64,000 nucleotides of DNA from Metabacillus lacus. Lineage in GTDB: Bacteria > Bacillota > Bacilli > Bacillales > Bacillaceae. Shown here one piece after another: positions 24,724 through 35,100 of the stretch; the stretch's first letter is position 1; the number at the start of each line of letters is the position of its first letter. The stretch is taken from contig NZ_WKKI01000013.1 in the NCBI RefSeq assembly GCF_009674805.1, positions 1 through 64,000 on the forward strand. The letters are read 5' to 3'. The translations under genes and the position numbers were made by a program. The notes under the pieces are model-generated. The model saw only the letters and a program-made list of their open reading frames with translations, did no database searches and was not told where the DNA came from.

Positions 24724-27120
24724 TTAGTTTACTGCTGGTTCCTTTAGCAGCTCTTCACTATAAAGCAGCTCTCGGACTTTTTCAAACGTCATAGGCGCAT
24801 AATAAAAATAGCCTTGAATATGAAAGCAATTTACGCTTTTAAGAAATAACATCTGTTTTTCTGTTTCTACGCCTTCTGCAATTACTTCCAGACGGAGATG
24901 TCTCGCCATCGAAACAATGGTTTTAATAATGGTTTGATACTGTTCGTCTATCTCAATCTGGTCAATAAAGCTTTTATCGATCTTAATTCTGTCGATAGGA
25001 AGCTTGTTAATATAGCTTAGAGAGCTGTATCCTGTTCCAAAGTCATCCATACTGATTTCCACACCCATTTCTTTCAGGTGCTCAAGCCTTTGGATCACAT
25101 TCAAGTCATCCATCATAATCACAGATTCTGTAATCTCAAGTTCTATAGCAGTGGGATGGATATTGTACTTTTTCAAGCAGGAAATAATGAATTGAGAAAA
25201 ATCTTCCTGATATAAGTGAATCTGTGAAATATTGACCGATACCCTTTTAATGAGCTGGCCCTTGTTGAGAAGGGAGGCTATATCCTGACATACTTCTTCA
25301 AACACAATCCGCTCCAGAGGTACAATCAATCCGTTTCTTTCTGCAATCGGTATAAACACACCTGGAGGGACCATTCCCTTTTCAGCATGCCTCCATCTGA
25401 CTAAAGCTTCTAGTCCCGCGAGAGAGTTGTACCTGCTGTTGATTTTTGGCTGATAATGGACATGCAGGTCTTTGCGTTCAATCGCTATTCGAAGCTCTTT
25501 TTCCAGAAAAAGTTCCTGTATTCTTTCTTCCTGTATTTCATCTCCATAATACGCATGATCATCATAGCTTTGTTTTGCATATCTCATGGCTGTTTCTGCA
25601 TTTTTCAGTAATTCATTTGTGATAAACCCCACCGAGTCTGGAGCTGCAATTCCATAGGAAGCTGAAACATAGCATTCTTGGTTTTGAACAATAATTGGGT
25701 GGTGCAGTGCTTCTCTCAGCTGCAAAAGCACTTCTTCCTGGCGGTGTTTTTGCTTACTTCTAAGCAGCAGGCCAAAATCGTCACCATTAAACCTTACAAA
25801 TAAAGATCCATTTGTTGACACCTTTCGCTGAAATCTCTCCGCAACCTCGTATAAAAGTTTATCACCAAAAGATTGAGTATAAAGATCATTCCACTTTTTG
25901 AATCCGTTAATGTCAAGATAAAATACTGAAAACTGATCATCACCAGCCATCCTTAGCTTTTCAATCTCATGAATCAGAAAACTTCTGTTTTTCAAGCCTG
26001 TCAATTCATCATGAAAAGCTATAAAAGAGATTTTTTCATCCTTTTGTTTGATTTCTGATAAGTCCTCAGTTATGGCAAATATTCCCTTAACAATCTCTCC
26101 CGTTTTGATGGGAACCATTTTCAGTCTCAGAGATGTAGAGGTACCGTCCCTGCGAATAACTCTCGTTTCCATATTTGATGCTTCTCCATCCAAAGCATTC
26201 TGAAGCAAAGCCTTTACTTCCCCTTTATCTGCTGTATGTACCGCTGTAAGAATATGTTTTCCCAGCAGCTCTTTTGCATGGTACCCAAGAAATTCTGAAG
26301 CTTTTTGATTGGAATTTACAACAACCCCGTTCACATCACAAGTGAACACTGCTGAGAGATTATGCTCAAACAGCGATTTATAGTGATGCTGCTGTTCAAG
26401 GAGCTCTGCTTTTTGTTCTCTGTTTGTTTTAGAAAGCAAATAATCAGGAATGAGCCACAAAATGAGAAGAAAAAATGCCTCTGTCAGAAAGGGTGCCAAA
26501 ATCGGCATGCTTATATACCGGCTTGGCAGCAAAGCGCTTGTCTCTACTAAAGAATACATTACCATAATCGGAATCCCGCTTAATGAAAGGCCGATTGCAG
26601 ATGCGGATAGCTTAAGCCAAAAACTGCTGCAGGTCTGCGAGAGCATACTAACAATGCGAATGCTTGCAAACGCAACTCCTAAAGTTATAATGATGGAAAG
26701 AGTAAGCAAATCTGCTTTTAAAGATAGAAAGTCTCTGAAAAGCACCAGGCTGCTGGCATAGTCAGCTAGAAGCACCAGTCCGGCTATTGAGATTCCCATT
26801 ACCAGGTAAGTGCCGAAAGGAATATATTCTCTGTCTGCTGCAATGAGGCAGCAATAGGCCGTCAGCAGTTTTATAGTAAAATAAATGCCAATACAGACTG
26901 CAAGCTGCATACCTGTAAAAGGCTGTTCTACCATAAGAAAAATAAATAAGTGTCCAAAACTTAATGGAACCGCAAGAATCAGCAAATGAACAAGCTTTCT
27001 CACTTTAGAAGATGGTGCTCCTGTTCTTTCAAAAAATTTCATAAATTGATAACAGGCAAATATAGATAATCCTGCATGAAACACGATTATGCTTATGTAA
27101 AAGAAAGGTATTTGGATCAT
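24724..27120 (-). CDS. Membrane PAS-GGDEF-EAL cyclic-di-GMP protein
   Basis: About 798 residues from ATG at 27120, 8 nt after GGTGA (a GTG 12 nt earlier overlaps this site). Seven or so N-terminal membrane helices (1-235), PAS domain (about 250-365), GGDEF domain with a degenerate signature RFNGDDFG, then an EAL domain retaining the expected residues: GLEALVRWRH, SVNISQ, ELEITESV, SMDDFGTGYSS, RIKIDKSF, AEGVETEK. Prediction: the cyclase domain is inactive or a GTP sensor, and the protein is a c-di-GMP phosphodiesterase at the membrane. Monocistronic and divergent from ykwB. Confidence 0.88.
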   Translation of the reverse strand: MIQIPFFYISIIVFHAGLSIFACYQFMKFFERTGAPSSKVRKLVHLLILAVPLSFGHLFIFLMVEQPFTGMQLAVCIGIYFTIKLLTAYCCLIAADREYIPFGTYLVMGISIAGLVLLADYASSLVLFRDFLSLKADLLTLSIIITLGVAFASIRIVSMLSQTCSSFWLKLSASAIGLSLSGIPIMVMYSLVETSALLPSRYISMPILAPFLTEAFFLLILWLIPDYLLSKTNREQKAELLEQQHHYKSLFEHNLSAVFTCDVNGVVVNSNQKASEFLGYHAKELLGKHILTAVHTADKGEVKALLQNALDGEASNMETRVIRRDGTSTSLRLKMVPIKTGEIVKGIFAITEDLSEIKQKDEKISFIAFHDELTGLKNRSFLIHEIEKLRMAGDDQFSVFYLDINGFKKWNDLYTQSFGDKLLYEVAERFQRKVSTNGSLFVRFNGDDFGLLLRSKQKHRQEEVLLQLREALHHPIIVQNQECYVSASYGIAAPDSVGFITNELLKNAETAMRYAKQSYDDHAYYGDEIQEERIQELFLEKELRIAIERKDLHVHYQPKINSRYNSLAGLEALVRWRHAEKGMVPPGVFIPIAERNGLIVPLERIVFEEVCQDIASLLNKGQLIKRVSVNISQIHLYQEDFSQFIISCLKKYNIHPTAIELEITESVIMMDDLNVIQRLEHLKEMGVEISMDDFGTGYSSLSYINKLPIDRIKIDKSFIDQIEIDEQYQTIIKTIVSMARHLRLEVIAEGVETEKQMLFLKSVNCFHIQGYFYYAPMTFEKVRELLYSEELLKEPAVN

Positions 27121-27270
27121 TGTATCATTCACCAGCTTTATGATAATTCCCGTCCATCAGCGGGTATTAAGAATGAGAAACTCTGTCACAGCTTATATCG
27201 GCAAAAACTAGCAAAGTTTAAGAAGTTTTTAAAGGGGGTAAAAAAATGATTTTAATGAAAGGAGACAAGT

Positions 27271-27933
27271 ATGTTTCGAAAAGAGCTATATGTGTATGAC
27301 GGACAAAAGCAGCGGAAGATCATCATACGTAATTATCAGGAGAAAGACTTTCAAGGGTTAATTAAGATTCAGAGGGAAAGCTTTCCTCCTCCATTTCCAG
27401 AGGAGCTTTTATGGAATGAGAATCAGCTTACAAATCATATTCAGCTCTTTCCCGAAGGTTCTCTTTGCGCAGAGGCAGACGGAAGGATTATAGGCTCAAT
27501 AACAAGCCTGAGAATTGATTATACTGAGTCAGACAAGCATCATACATGGGATTTCATAACGGACAACGGCTATATCTCAACGCACAAGCACAATGGAAAT
27601 ACACTGTATGTGGTAGACATCTGTGTGTCTCCTGCTTACCGTAAGCTCAAGGTAGGAAAATGGCTGCTTCAATCACTATACGAAACAGTTGTGCACCTTA
27701 GGTTGGACAGGCTGCTTGGAGGCGGCAGAATGCCAGGCTACCACACTTATAAAAACGAGCTATCACCTGAAGAATATGTTCACCAGGTAGTGAATGGCAC
27801 ACTTAGAGATCCTGTTATCAGTTTTCTTCTTTCTTGCGGCAGAACGCCTGTGTCACTTGTTGAAAACTATCTTGATGACGAAGAGTCGTGCAATTATGGA
27901 CTGCTGATGGAATGGAAAAATCCTCTCATTTAA
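27271..27933 (+). CDS. ykwB: GNAT family N-acetyltransferase
   Basis: 220 residues. GNAT core: IIIRNYQEKDFQGLIKIQ (beta1-alpha1) and VVDICVSPAYRKLKVGKWLL (motif A, acetyl-CoA pyrophosphate binding, R/K-rich variant of QxxGxG/A). The C-terminal part, with GGGRMPGYHTYKNELSPEEY, extends beyond a minimal domain. Position beside spl and pts genes matches B. subtilis YkwB, which is shorter by memory (about 170 aa). The substrate is unknown. AAAGGAG precedes ATG. Confidence 0.78.
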   Translation: MFRKELYVYDGQKQRKIIIRNYQEKDFQGLIKIQRESFPPPFPEELLWNENQLTNHIQLFPEGSLCAEADGRIIGSITSLRIDYTESDKHHTWDFITDNGYISTHKHNGNTLYVVDICVSPAYRKLKVGKWLLQSLYETVVHLRLDRLLGGGRMPGYHTYKNELSPEEYVHQVVNGTLRDPVISFLLSCGRTPVSLVENYLDDEESCNYGLLMEWKNPLI

Positions 27934-27997
27934 AATCCGCTCTGGAAACAAGCTGGTTTAACTGCTTTTCCAGGCAGTAAGCTGCTAAAGGTTAATA

Positions 27998-28024
27998 AAA
28001 TACCCGGGCATGAAACCCGGGTAT
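27998..28024. terminator. Bidirectional terminator ykwB/splB
   Basis: aaaatacccggg and cccgggtatt pair around catgaaa between convergent genes. Confidence 0.85.
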
Positions 28025-28026
28025 TC

Positions 28027-29052
28027 TCATGTAAAGTATTCTATTTTAGCATTAGGAAAGTAAGTATCAACATAACTCTCAAGTGTTTCCCTTAAATCTT
28101 TTTCCTCATCCTTCTGATAAATATACTTTCCGATTCCATATCTTCCCCACTTATAACGGCGTTCTTCTTCATTCATTGCAAGTTTAGTTTTTGGATAGTT
28201 TTTCTCAATGACTCTTTTAGCAGGTTTTGTAAACCTGTGCTGAATCATCTCAAACGTAATATCCTTTCGAGCTTCACTTGGGAGAGCAGAATCCAGCTTT
28301 TCAAATAAAGTTTTATAGCCTTCTTCCCAGCCCTCATGAATATAAATAGGAGCAACGATAAAGCCCAGTGGATAGCCAGCTTTGGCAACCTTTACTGCAG
28401 CCTCTATTCTTTTATCCAGAGGTGATGTGCCAGGTTCAAAGTTTTTAATCACATAATCGGCATTAATACTAAATCGAAACCTGGTTCTGCCATTATGTTT
28501 CGCATCAAGCAGATGATCCACATGGTGAAATTTCGTAACAAAGCGCAGTCTGCCAAGGTCAGTTTCTCCAAAATACTCAATCGCTCTCTTTAACGAGTGT
28601 GTTAGATGGTCAACTCCGACAATATCAGAAGTACAGGAGGCCTCAAACCTCGTAATCTGCGGTGCTCTTTCTTCCATATACTGCTGTGCACGATCAAGAA
28701 TTTCCTCTACATTCACATATGTACGGATATATGGCTTACTCCCCATCGTTGTCTGCAGATAGCAGTAATGGCAATGGCCCATACAGCCCGTCGCAAAAGG
28801 AATGGCGTATTCAGCAGAGGGTTTGGAAGTATCAAAATCAAGCGTTTTTCTAACACCAATAACCAGCGTCGATTTGGAAATCCTGTATTTTTGAAGATGG
28901 TTTTCCCCCGGAATATTTCTAACCTGATTATGCGATGTGGTTTCTCTGATTTCTACTCCAAGATCTTCAAACTTTTTCTTCAACTCAACTCCAAGCGGAT
29001 ATTCCAGCGCTCTGGGTTCTATATAAACGAGTTGGGGCATAAAAGGTTTCAT
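28027..29052 (-). CDS. splB: Spore photoproduct lyase (radical SAM)
   Basis: 341 residues from ATG at 29052, matching the B. subtilis start (KPFMPQLVYIEPRALEYPLG) and length 342; the upstream ORF extension is not needed. The radical-SAM cluster motif is TGCMGHCHYCYLQTT, a CxxxCxxC set. The conserved Cys in FEASCTSDIVGVDH is the hydrogen-atom donor known from SplB. It reverses the spore photoproduct thymine dimer during germination. Cotranscribed with splA from a sigma-G-type promoter, so expressed in the forespore. Confidence 0.96.
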   Translation of the reverse strand: MKPFMPQLVYIEPRALEYPLGVELKKKFEDLGVEIRETTSHNQVRNIPGENHLQKYRISKSTLVIGVRKTLDFDTSKPSAEYAIPFATGCMGHCHYCYLQTTMGSKPYIRTYVNVEEILDRAQQYMEERAPQITRFEASCTSDIVGVDHLTHSLKRAIEYFGETDLGRLRFVTKFHHVDHLLDAKHNGRTRFRFSINADYVIKNFEPGTSPLDKRIEAAVKVAKAGYPLGFIVAPIYIHEGWEEGYKTLFEKLDSALPSEARKDITFEMIQHRFTKPAKRVIEKNYPKTKLAMNEEERRYKWGRYGIGKYIYQKDEEKDLRETLESYVDTYFPNAKIEYFT

Positions 29053-29128
29053 TATTGTCACATCCTTTCCAGCTTGCATTCATTGTTTCTGCATTGTCCG
29101 GCTCACATATGCTCTTCAGATATTCCCA

Positions 29129-29371
29129 TTATTGATATTGTTCGATGTCAAATAACTCATTGTACAACACTTCAGCTTCTTCATAAGAACCGAAAATTGC
29201 ATCATCCTCTGTTAGAAGGTGGTAAGAGTCATAGAGAAACATGGCAAGATCATCTTCATCACTTGGGTGCTGAACAACTTCAGCCTCTTTGATGTGCGCA
29301 ACATTTGCTGCATGGGGGTTGCGATAAATCACAAAGATTTTATCCCCAGCCTTCAGGTCCTTTTTCTCCAA
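29129..29371 (-). CDS. splA: Transcriptional regulator of splAB
   Basis: 80 residues (B. subtilis 79). VIYRNPHAANVAHIKEAEVV is the hallmark of this small TRAP-like RNA-binding family. TTG start, about 8 nt after AAAGGGTG. It modulates splAB expression in B. subtilis. It precedes splB by 76 bp in the same transcript. Confidence 0.93.
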   Translation of the reverse strand: MEKKDLKAGDKIFVIYRNPHAANVAHIKEAEVVQHPSDEDDLAMFLYDSYHLLTEDDAIFGSYEEAEVLYNELFDIEQYQ

Positions 29372-29403
29372 TCAAAATACACCCTTTCATTTCTGAATAA
29401 GGT

Positions 29404-29434
29404 TAGTATGTTGATGAAGCAGGAATTCTATTCA
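29404..29434 (-). promoter_or_regulatory. Sigma-G promoter of splAB
   Basis: TGAATA (29434-29429), an 18-nt spacer, CATACTA (29410-29404) on the minus strand. This is an essentially perfect sigma-G match, 33 nt before splA, in line with the known forespore control of splAB. Confidence 0.85.
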
Positions 29435-29545
29435 ATAAAGACGCGGTGTCTACGACAGCGGTATGTACTGAAGCATCTAAGCCAAGTTTTTGTGTGGTAA
29501 ATATTAGAGCTTCATATTAATTTGGAATATAACATATCAAGCATA

Positions 29546-29580
29546 AAAAAATCCGCCGGCTGATCCGGCGGATTTTATCA
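29546..29580. terminator. Terminator of ptsI
   Basis: aatccgccgg and ccggcggatt form a stem around ctgat. On the minus strand it ends in TTTTTTTA, 12 nt after the ptsI stop. Confidence 0.9.
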
Positions 29581-29591
29581 GGCTGAGCCTG

Positions 29592-31306
29592 TTACACATT
29601 AAATTTTTCTTTTACAAGCTCAACAACTTCTTCTGTCGTGCCCATTGAAAGAATCTCCTCTTTAAAACGTTGAATGTCTTCTTTGGATAATTCTTTTATC
29701 TGAGATCTTGCAGGAAGAATAGACGTTGCGCTCATTGAGAACTCATCCAGTCCAAGACCAAGAAGGATTGGAATGGCAATTGGATCTCCGGCCATTTCAC
29801 CGCACATGCCAGCCCATTTGCCTTCTTTATGTGCTGCATCAATAACATTGGAAACAAGGCGCAGAATAGCCGGATTGTAAGGCTGATACAGATAAGAAAC
29901 CCGCTCATTCATACGGTCTGCAGCCATTGTATATTGAATCAGATCATTCGTTCCTATACTGAAGAAATCAACTTCTTTCGCAAATACGTCAGCAAGCACT
30001 GCAGTTGAAGGGATTTCTACCATAATTCCAATTTCAATGTCCCCTGCCACTTCTGTTCCTTCAGAAACAAGCTTTTCTTTTTCTTCAAGAAGAATGGATT
30101 TTGCGCTTCTGAACTCCTGAAGAGTTGCAATCATCGGGAACATGATTTTCAAGTTGCCGAATGTGCTTGCTCTTAGAAGAGCACGCAGCTGTGTACGGAA
30201 TATATCCTGTTCTTCAAGGCAAAGGCGGATTGCACGGAAGCCGAGGAACGGATTCATTTCCTTAGGAAGGTGAAGGTAAGGCAGCTCTTTGTCTCCACCA
30301 ATATCCAAGGTACGGACTACAACCGGTTTTCCTTCCATTTTTTGAAGCACTGTTTTATAAGCAGTGAATTGCTCTTCTTCAGTAGGAAGCTGGTCACGGC
30401 CCATGTAAAGGAATTCAGTACGGTAAAGACCTACTCCTTCACCGCCGTTTTCAAGAACGCCTTTTACATCTTCAGGTGTACCGATGTTAGCAGCGAGCTC
30501 CACATGTACGCCATCTTTGGTTACAGTTGACTCATTAACGAGCTTGGCCCACTCTATTTTCTGCTGTGCATACTGTTCCTGCTTGGAACGATACTCCGCA
30601 ATTGTCTCCTCTGAAGGATCGATGATGACTTCCCCATCCAATCCATCTACAATTACCATTGTGCCGTTGGAAATTCTGCTCCGTGCTTCCTTAGTCCCAA
30701 CAACAGCCGGAATTTCCATTGAACGAGCCATAATCGCAGAATGTGAAGTTCGTCCTCCAATATCAGTTGTAAAGCCTTTTACAAACTGGCGGTTTAACTG
30801 AGCAGTATCTGATGGAGTTAAATCTTCGGCAATAATGACAACTTCTTCAGAAATCATGCTCGGATTTGGTATTTCCACACCAAGAAGGTGAGAAATCACT
30901 CTTTTTGTGACGTCGCGGATGTCAGCAGCTCTTTCCTTCATATACTCATTGTCCATGCTCTCAAACATGGAAACAAACATATCTGCCGTTTCTTTTAAAG
31001 CAAATTCAGCATTGACTCCCTCATTTTGAACCTTGTCTTTCACAGGGTTAAGCAATTCGGGATCACTAAGGACAAGCAGGTGTGCAGAAAAAATCTCCGC
31101 CTTATCTTCACCAAGCTCCTTAAGAGCATACTGGCGAATTTGTTCAAGCTCTTCCTTTGACGTGTGGATTGCTGATTCAAATCTGCTTGTTTCAGCTGCC
31201 GGGTCGTTGATTGTTTTTTCTGGACTGTCAAATCAGGTTCTTCAAGGCGGTAAGCTTTTGCAATAGCAATACCTGCAGAAGCCCCGATTCCTTTTAAGTG
31301 CTGCAT
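29592..31306 (-). CDS. ptsI: PTS enzyme I, frameshifted in the sequence as given
   Basis: Enzyme I transfers phosphate from PEP to HPr. The start [20 protein letters not shown] is intact, but after EPDLTVQKK the frame is lost and resumes as [17 protein letters not shown] in another frame, then [10 protein letters not shown] to the end. Adding one A to the six-A run (T run 31214-31219 on the plus strand) restores a full-length protein of about 571 aa. The rest is normal: active-site [13 protein letters not shown] (His), [19 protein letters not shown], and GMCGEMAGD with the catalytic Cys. Either a homopolymer sequencing error or a recent mutation; error is likelier because the remainder is undecayed. 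Coupled to ptsH by a TAATG overlap. Confidence 0.9.
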
Positions 31307-31572
31307 TATTCGCCTAATCCTTCGTTCTTCATCGTTTCTTCAATTGCAGCAATAGCTTCGTTTTCATCAGAACCGTTTGCTGAAATTTTGATTTCTGCTC
31401 CCTGGCTGATACCTAGAGACATTACACCCATAATGGATTTAAGGTTTACTGTTTTGCCGTTATGTTCAAGGTTAACATCCGCATCAAAACGGCTTGCTGT
31501 TTGTACTAAAACTGTAGCCGGACGAGCATGGATACCTGATTCTGCTGTTACTTTAAATGTTTTTTCTGCCAT
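31306..31572 (-). CDS. ptsH: HPr phosphocarrier protein
   Basis: 88 residues from ATG at 31572 (8 nt after AAGGAGA), exactly the B. subtilis length; a 3-codon upstream extension lacks support. [16 protein letters not shown] carries the PEP-dependent phosphorylation site His15, and [12 protein letters not shown] carries Ser46, the target of HPr kinase for CcpA signalling. Central to sugar uptake and carbon catabolite repression. Confidence 0.97.
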   Translation of the reverse strand: MAEKTFKVTAESGIHARPATVLVQTASRFDADVNLEHNGKTVNLKSIMGVMSLGISQGAEIKISANGSDENEAIAAIEETMKNEGLGE

Positions 31573-31670
31573 AATTTTCAATCTCCTTTTAAGAAAGTAT
31601 TATTTTAAATTTAGTTGTTCACAATTAGTTATCTTAACAGTCTATAGTCCCATCTGACAAGCAAGAACCC

Positions 31671-33773
31671 TTACGATTCCTCAATTTTTATGACTGAATC
31701 TTGTCCAGCCTTCACATTTCCGCCGTGATTGATTTTTACACTTTCAGTTTCTTTAAGGTTTGTAAAAACAATCGGAGTCATCAATGAAGGAACCTTGTCT
31801 TTAATAGACTCAATATCAACCTCTAACAGCTTTTGACCCACTTCAACTCTGTCTCCCTCAGAAACAAAAGAGGTGAATCCTTCTCCTTTAAGGTTGACTG
31901 TATCGATACCGAAGTGTATTAGGATTTCTCTACCTGACTCAGACTCAATGCCAAGGGCATGTTTCGTAGGGAAAACATTTAGAACTTTACCGTTTACCGG
32001 TGATACGACTGTGCCGTCTGAAGGCATGATTGCGAAGCCGTCGCCCATCATTTTTCCAGAGAAAACTTGATCCGGCACTTCTGAAATCGGAGAAATGGCA
32101 CCTGTTAGCGGAGACACAAACGCATCTTCACCAGCTTCATTTCGAAGCGGTTCAGGAACTACTTCTTCAATTTGCTGCTCAACCTCTTCCTCTTGAGAAT
32201 GAGTTTGAGTAGGACGTGGTGTTCTTCCTGATATTATATCCTGAATCTGCGTTTTCAAATTATCCGATTTTGGTCCGAAAATAGCTTGAATATTATTCCC
32301 TACTTCAAGTACACCTGCTGCTCCCAGCTTTTTCAGCCTGTTTTTATCTACAGATTTTTGGTCATTTACTGTGACGCGCAGCCTTGTGATACAGGCATCA
32401 AGGTGTTTAATGTTTTCCTGACCGCCAAGAGACTGCAGGATGTTATAAGGAAGATCTCCGGCACTCTGTGGTTTGCCATCGTCAGATGTATCAACCTCAG
32501 CAGCTTCTCGTCCGGGAGTTCCTAAGTTAAACTTACGGATTGCAAATCTGAATCCAAAATAGTATATAACAGCAAGCACTAATCCAACTGGTATAACGAG
32601 CCACCAGTCAGTTCTGTTAGGCAGGATTCCGAACAAGAAATAATCAATTACCCCTCCGGAGAAGGTCATCCCAATCTTAACATTCAAAAGATCCATGATC
32701 ATAAATGATAAGCCTGCAAAAACGGCATGAATGGCAAAAAGAACAGGTGCAACAAATAAGAAGCTGAACTCAATCGGCTCTGTAATACCTGTAAGAAAAG
32801 CTGTCAACGCTGCTGATCCCATGATCCCTGCGACAAGCTTTTTGTTTTCCGGCTTTGCTTCATGATAGATAGCAAGTGCAGCTGCAGGAAGTCCAAACAT
32901 CATGAACGGAAACTTACCTGTCATAAATGTACCTGCTGTCAGCTCTGCTCCGTCACGAATTTGCGCCATGAAGATTCGCTGATCTCCGCGAACAACTTCT
33001 CCCGCGGCTGTCGTATAGTTACCAAACTCAAACCAAAACGGAGAATAGAAGATATGATGCAATCCGAAAGGAATAAGTGACCTTTCAATGACACCAAAGA
33101 TGAATGCCGCTAATGTACTGTTAGCTGCAAGCAGCCCTGTTGAAAATGAATTTAGCGCATGCTGTACCGGCGGCCACACAACCAGCATGATTAAACCAAG
33201 AATCAGTGCTGAAACAGCAGTGACAATCGGCACAAATCGCTTTCCTGCAAAAAAGCCAAGATATTGAGGAAGCTCAATTTTATAAAATCTGTTAAACATG
33301 TAGGCGGCAAGCACACCCACTATAATTCCCCCGAATACCCCCGTCTGCAGCGTAGGCATTCCCAGCACCCTTGCAAATGCAGGGTTAATTTCCTGGAAGA
33401 ATTGTGCCAGCTCAACTGCATCAGCAGGCAGCTGCCCTGTTTGCAGAAGCACTGCACTCATGGTGGCATTCATAACAAGATAGCCAATAATTGCAGCTAT
33501 ACCCGCCACTCCATCACCATTAGCGAGCCCTATTGCTACACCAACCGCAAAAAGCAGCGGGAGGTTGGCGAAGACTATATCCCCTGACTGTTCCATTACT
33601 CTTGCAATCAGCTCAACATACTCATTGGTTAGCCAGCCAAATCTGTTTGTCAGCTGTGGATTCTGCATTGCATTACCAAACGCCAGAAGAATACCTGCTG
33701 CCGGAAGGATCGCAACAGGAAGCATCAGGGCGCGCCCAATTTTTTGAAGCACACCAAAGATGTTTTTAAACAT
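31671..33773 (-). CDS. ptsG: PTS glucose-specific transporter EIICBA
   Basis: 700 residues (B. subtilis 699). EIIC membrane domain about 1-420 with roughly eight to ten helices and [22 protein letters not shown] about 450-530 with the phospho-Cys in [13 protein letters not shown]; a linker; EIIA about 560-690 with the phospho-His in [17 protein letters not shown]. It imports and phosphorylates glucose. ATG after AAGGAGG. Expression is controlled by GlcT through the RAT/terminator leader just upstream. Confidence 0.96.
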   Translation of the reverse strand: MFKNIFGVLQKIGRALMLPVAILPAAGILLAFGNAMQNPQLTNRFGWLTNEYVELIARVMEQSGDIVFANLPLLFAVGVAIGLANGDGVAGIAAIIGYLVMNATMSAVLLQTGQLPADAVELAQFFQEINPAFARVLGMPTLQTGVFGGIIVGVLAAYMFNRFYKIELPQYLGFFAGKRFVPIVTAVSALILGLIMLVVWPPVQHALNSFSTGLLAANSTLAAFIFGVIERSLIPFGLHHIFYSPFWFEFGNYTTAAGEVVRGDQRIFMAQIRDGAELTAGTFMTGKFPFMMFGLPAAALAIYHEAKPENKKLVAGIMGSAALTAFLTGITEPIEFSFLFVAPVLFAIHAVFAGLSFMIMDLLNVKIGMTFSGGVIDYFLFGILPNRTDWWLVIPVGLVLAVIYYFGFRFAIRKFNLGTPGREAAEVDTSDDGKPQSAGDLPYNILQSLGGQENIKHLDACITRLRVTVNDQKSVDKNRLKKLGAAGVLEVGNNIQAIFGPKSDNLKTQIQDIISGRTPRPTQTHSQEEEVEQQIEEVVPEPLRNEAGEDAFVSPLTGAISPISEVPDQVFSGKMMGDGFAIMPSDGTVVSPVNGKVLNVFPTKHALGIESESGREILIHFGIDTVNLKGEGFTSFVSEGDRVEVGQKLLEVDIESIKDKVPSLMTPIVFTNLKETESVKINHGGNVKAGQDSVIKIEES

Positions 33774-33872
33774 GTGAAAATAACCTCCTTAGAATATGTA
33801 TCTCATGCAGCACCTTAGAAGCAATGAAAGATCAATGAAGTTCAAGCGTTTTCATAAAATAATGAAAAACAC

Positions 33873-33981
33873 AAAAAAGCATGAGTAAACAAGCTGAAAG
33901 CTTCTAGGGTTATCTTTCCCCAGAATGATGCTTTCAAACGCTCTTGTTTTCTCATGCCTGATCGAATCAGTTACACGTAAC
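33873..33981 (-). promoter_or_regulatory. GlcT-controlled RAT antiterminator and terminator in the ptsG leader
   Basis: On the minus strand, 33981-33951 carry GTTAcgtGTAAC followed by CTGATtcgATCAG and GGCATGAG, resembling the B. subtilis ptsG ribonucleic antiterminator. It overlaps the left arm of a long terminator whose right arm, CTCATGC plus six T, is at 33885-33873. GlcT binding would prevent terminator formation. Confidence 0.8.
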
Positions 33982-33994
33982 AAATTGCACTCTA

Positions 33995-34837
33995 TTATGA
34001 AACTTTATTGGCCAGCCTGTATAGGTGCATAGTTAAATATACCGTTTCTGCCTCATATACCGGCTTGTTTAAAGCTTGCTGCATGACTTTAATCATTTTC
34101 CAAGCAGTATTGTAGCATAGAGGATACTCATTTTTCAATAGCAATGATAATTTTTCCGGCTCTTCTACTTTTTCATCCGCTTTCACACGTTCAATCGCAA
34201 AGCGGAGATGGCGAATCAGCCTGAGATAGTTCATGCTGTCACGGTCCACAGTTATTTTTAAACAATCTTCAACTACCTGGATGAGACGTGATATTAACTG
34301 AGAATGCTGATTCACTTCAGAAATTGGCTTATTTGAAATCCCACTATGAATATGCAGGGCAATAAAGCCAATCTCTCCTTCCGGAAGATGTATTTGCAGC
34401 TTTTCATTTATCATGGTAACGGCTTCGCCTGCTATCCTGTATTCTTCGGGATATAGAGACTTTGTTTCAAGGAGAAACGGATTTTTAATATCCAGTCCCT
34501 GTTGAAGTCGCTTGATTGCAAACGAAATATGATCCGTCAATGCTACATGAATATGTTCATTTAAGTGAACGTTTAGTCTGTCAGAAATAAATCGAATAAC
34601 ATCATAAACAATCTCCACTGTTTCCTCATCTATATGTGAAAGCAGCAATTTGAATTGTTCCTGCTCACGCTCATTTTTTAGGATAAACATTTTTTCAGCA
34701 ATATTCTCTACTATTTCTTCCCCTTTAATTCGCCCAAACCCGATACCCCTTCCAATCAGTACGACTTCTTCATATTGGGAATGGGCAGCAATCAGCACAT
34801 TGTTGTTCAGTACCTTCTCTATAATGAAGGATCCCAT
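33995..34837 (-). CDS. glcT: Transcription antiterminator GlcT (BglG family)
   Basis: 280 residues from ATG at 34837, matching the B. subtilis start (GSFIIEKVLNNNVLIAA). The N-terminal CAT RNA-binding domain (1-60) is followed by PRD1 (about 65-170, LNEHIHVALTDHISFAIKR) and PRD2 (about 175-280, IRHLRFAIERVK, MHLYRLANK). The regulatory histidines are in LTDH and HIHSGI. When glucose is present it is dephosphorylated by EIIGlc and binds the RAT of ptsG. Confidence 0.95.
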   Translation of the reverse strand: MGSFIIEKVLNNNVLIAAHSQYEEVVLIGRGIGFGRIKGEEIVENIAEKMFILKNEREQEQFKLLLSHIDEETVEIVYDVIRFISDRLNVHLNEHIHVALTDHISFAIKRLQQGLDIKNPFLLETKSLYPEEYRIAGEAVTMINEKLQIHLPEGEIGFIALHIHSGISNKPISEVNQHSQLISRLIQVVEDCLKITVDRDSMNYLRLIRHLRFAIERVKADEKVEEPEKLSLLLKNEYPLCYNTAWKMIKVMQQALNKPVYEAETVYLTMHLYRLANKVS

Positions 34838-35063
34838 TAGATCCTCAGCTCCTTTTAGTTTCAATCCTCAATATGGTACATAAGAAAATGAAAAAGTGCA
34901 ACGGATTTTGTCTATGAGGAATGTCAGGTTATGAACTACTTACAGATCAGCTAAAGTTAAACAGGGTATACTGGCACTTTTATTGCAGAAGAATTGGCAT
35001 TCACTAACAAAAATTATCAACAAACACATGAGATTATGGTTAATGTGCCCAGGAAACGGCTCT

Positions 35064-35097
35064 AAAAACATCCCTGGTTCATGATAGGGATGCTTTC
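35064..35097 (-). terminator. Terminator of the lipoprotein gene
   Basis: On the minus strand gcatccct and agggatgt pair, followed by TTTTTA, directly after the gene. Confidence 0.7.
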
Positions 35098-35100
35098 GTA

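Noticed and set aside
33841-33854. CcpA cre-like site in the ptsG leader (TGAAAACGCTTGAA)
   Set aside because: Two mismatches at conserved positions and location between terminator and ribosome site; not convincing.
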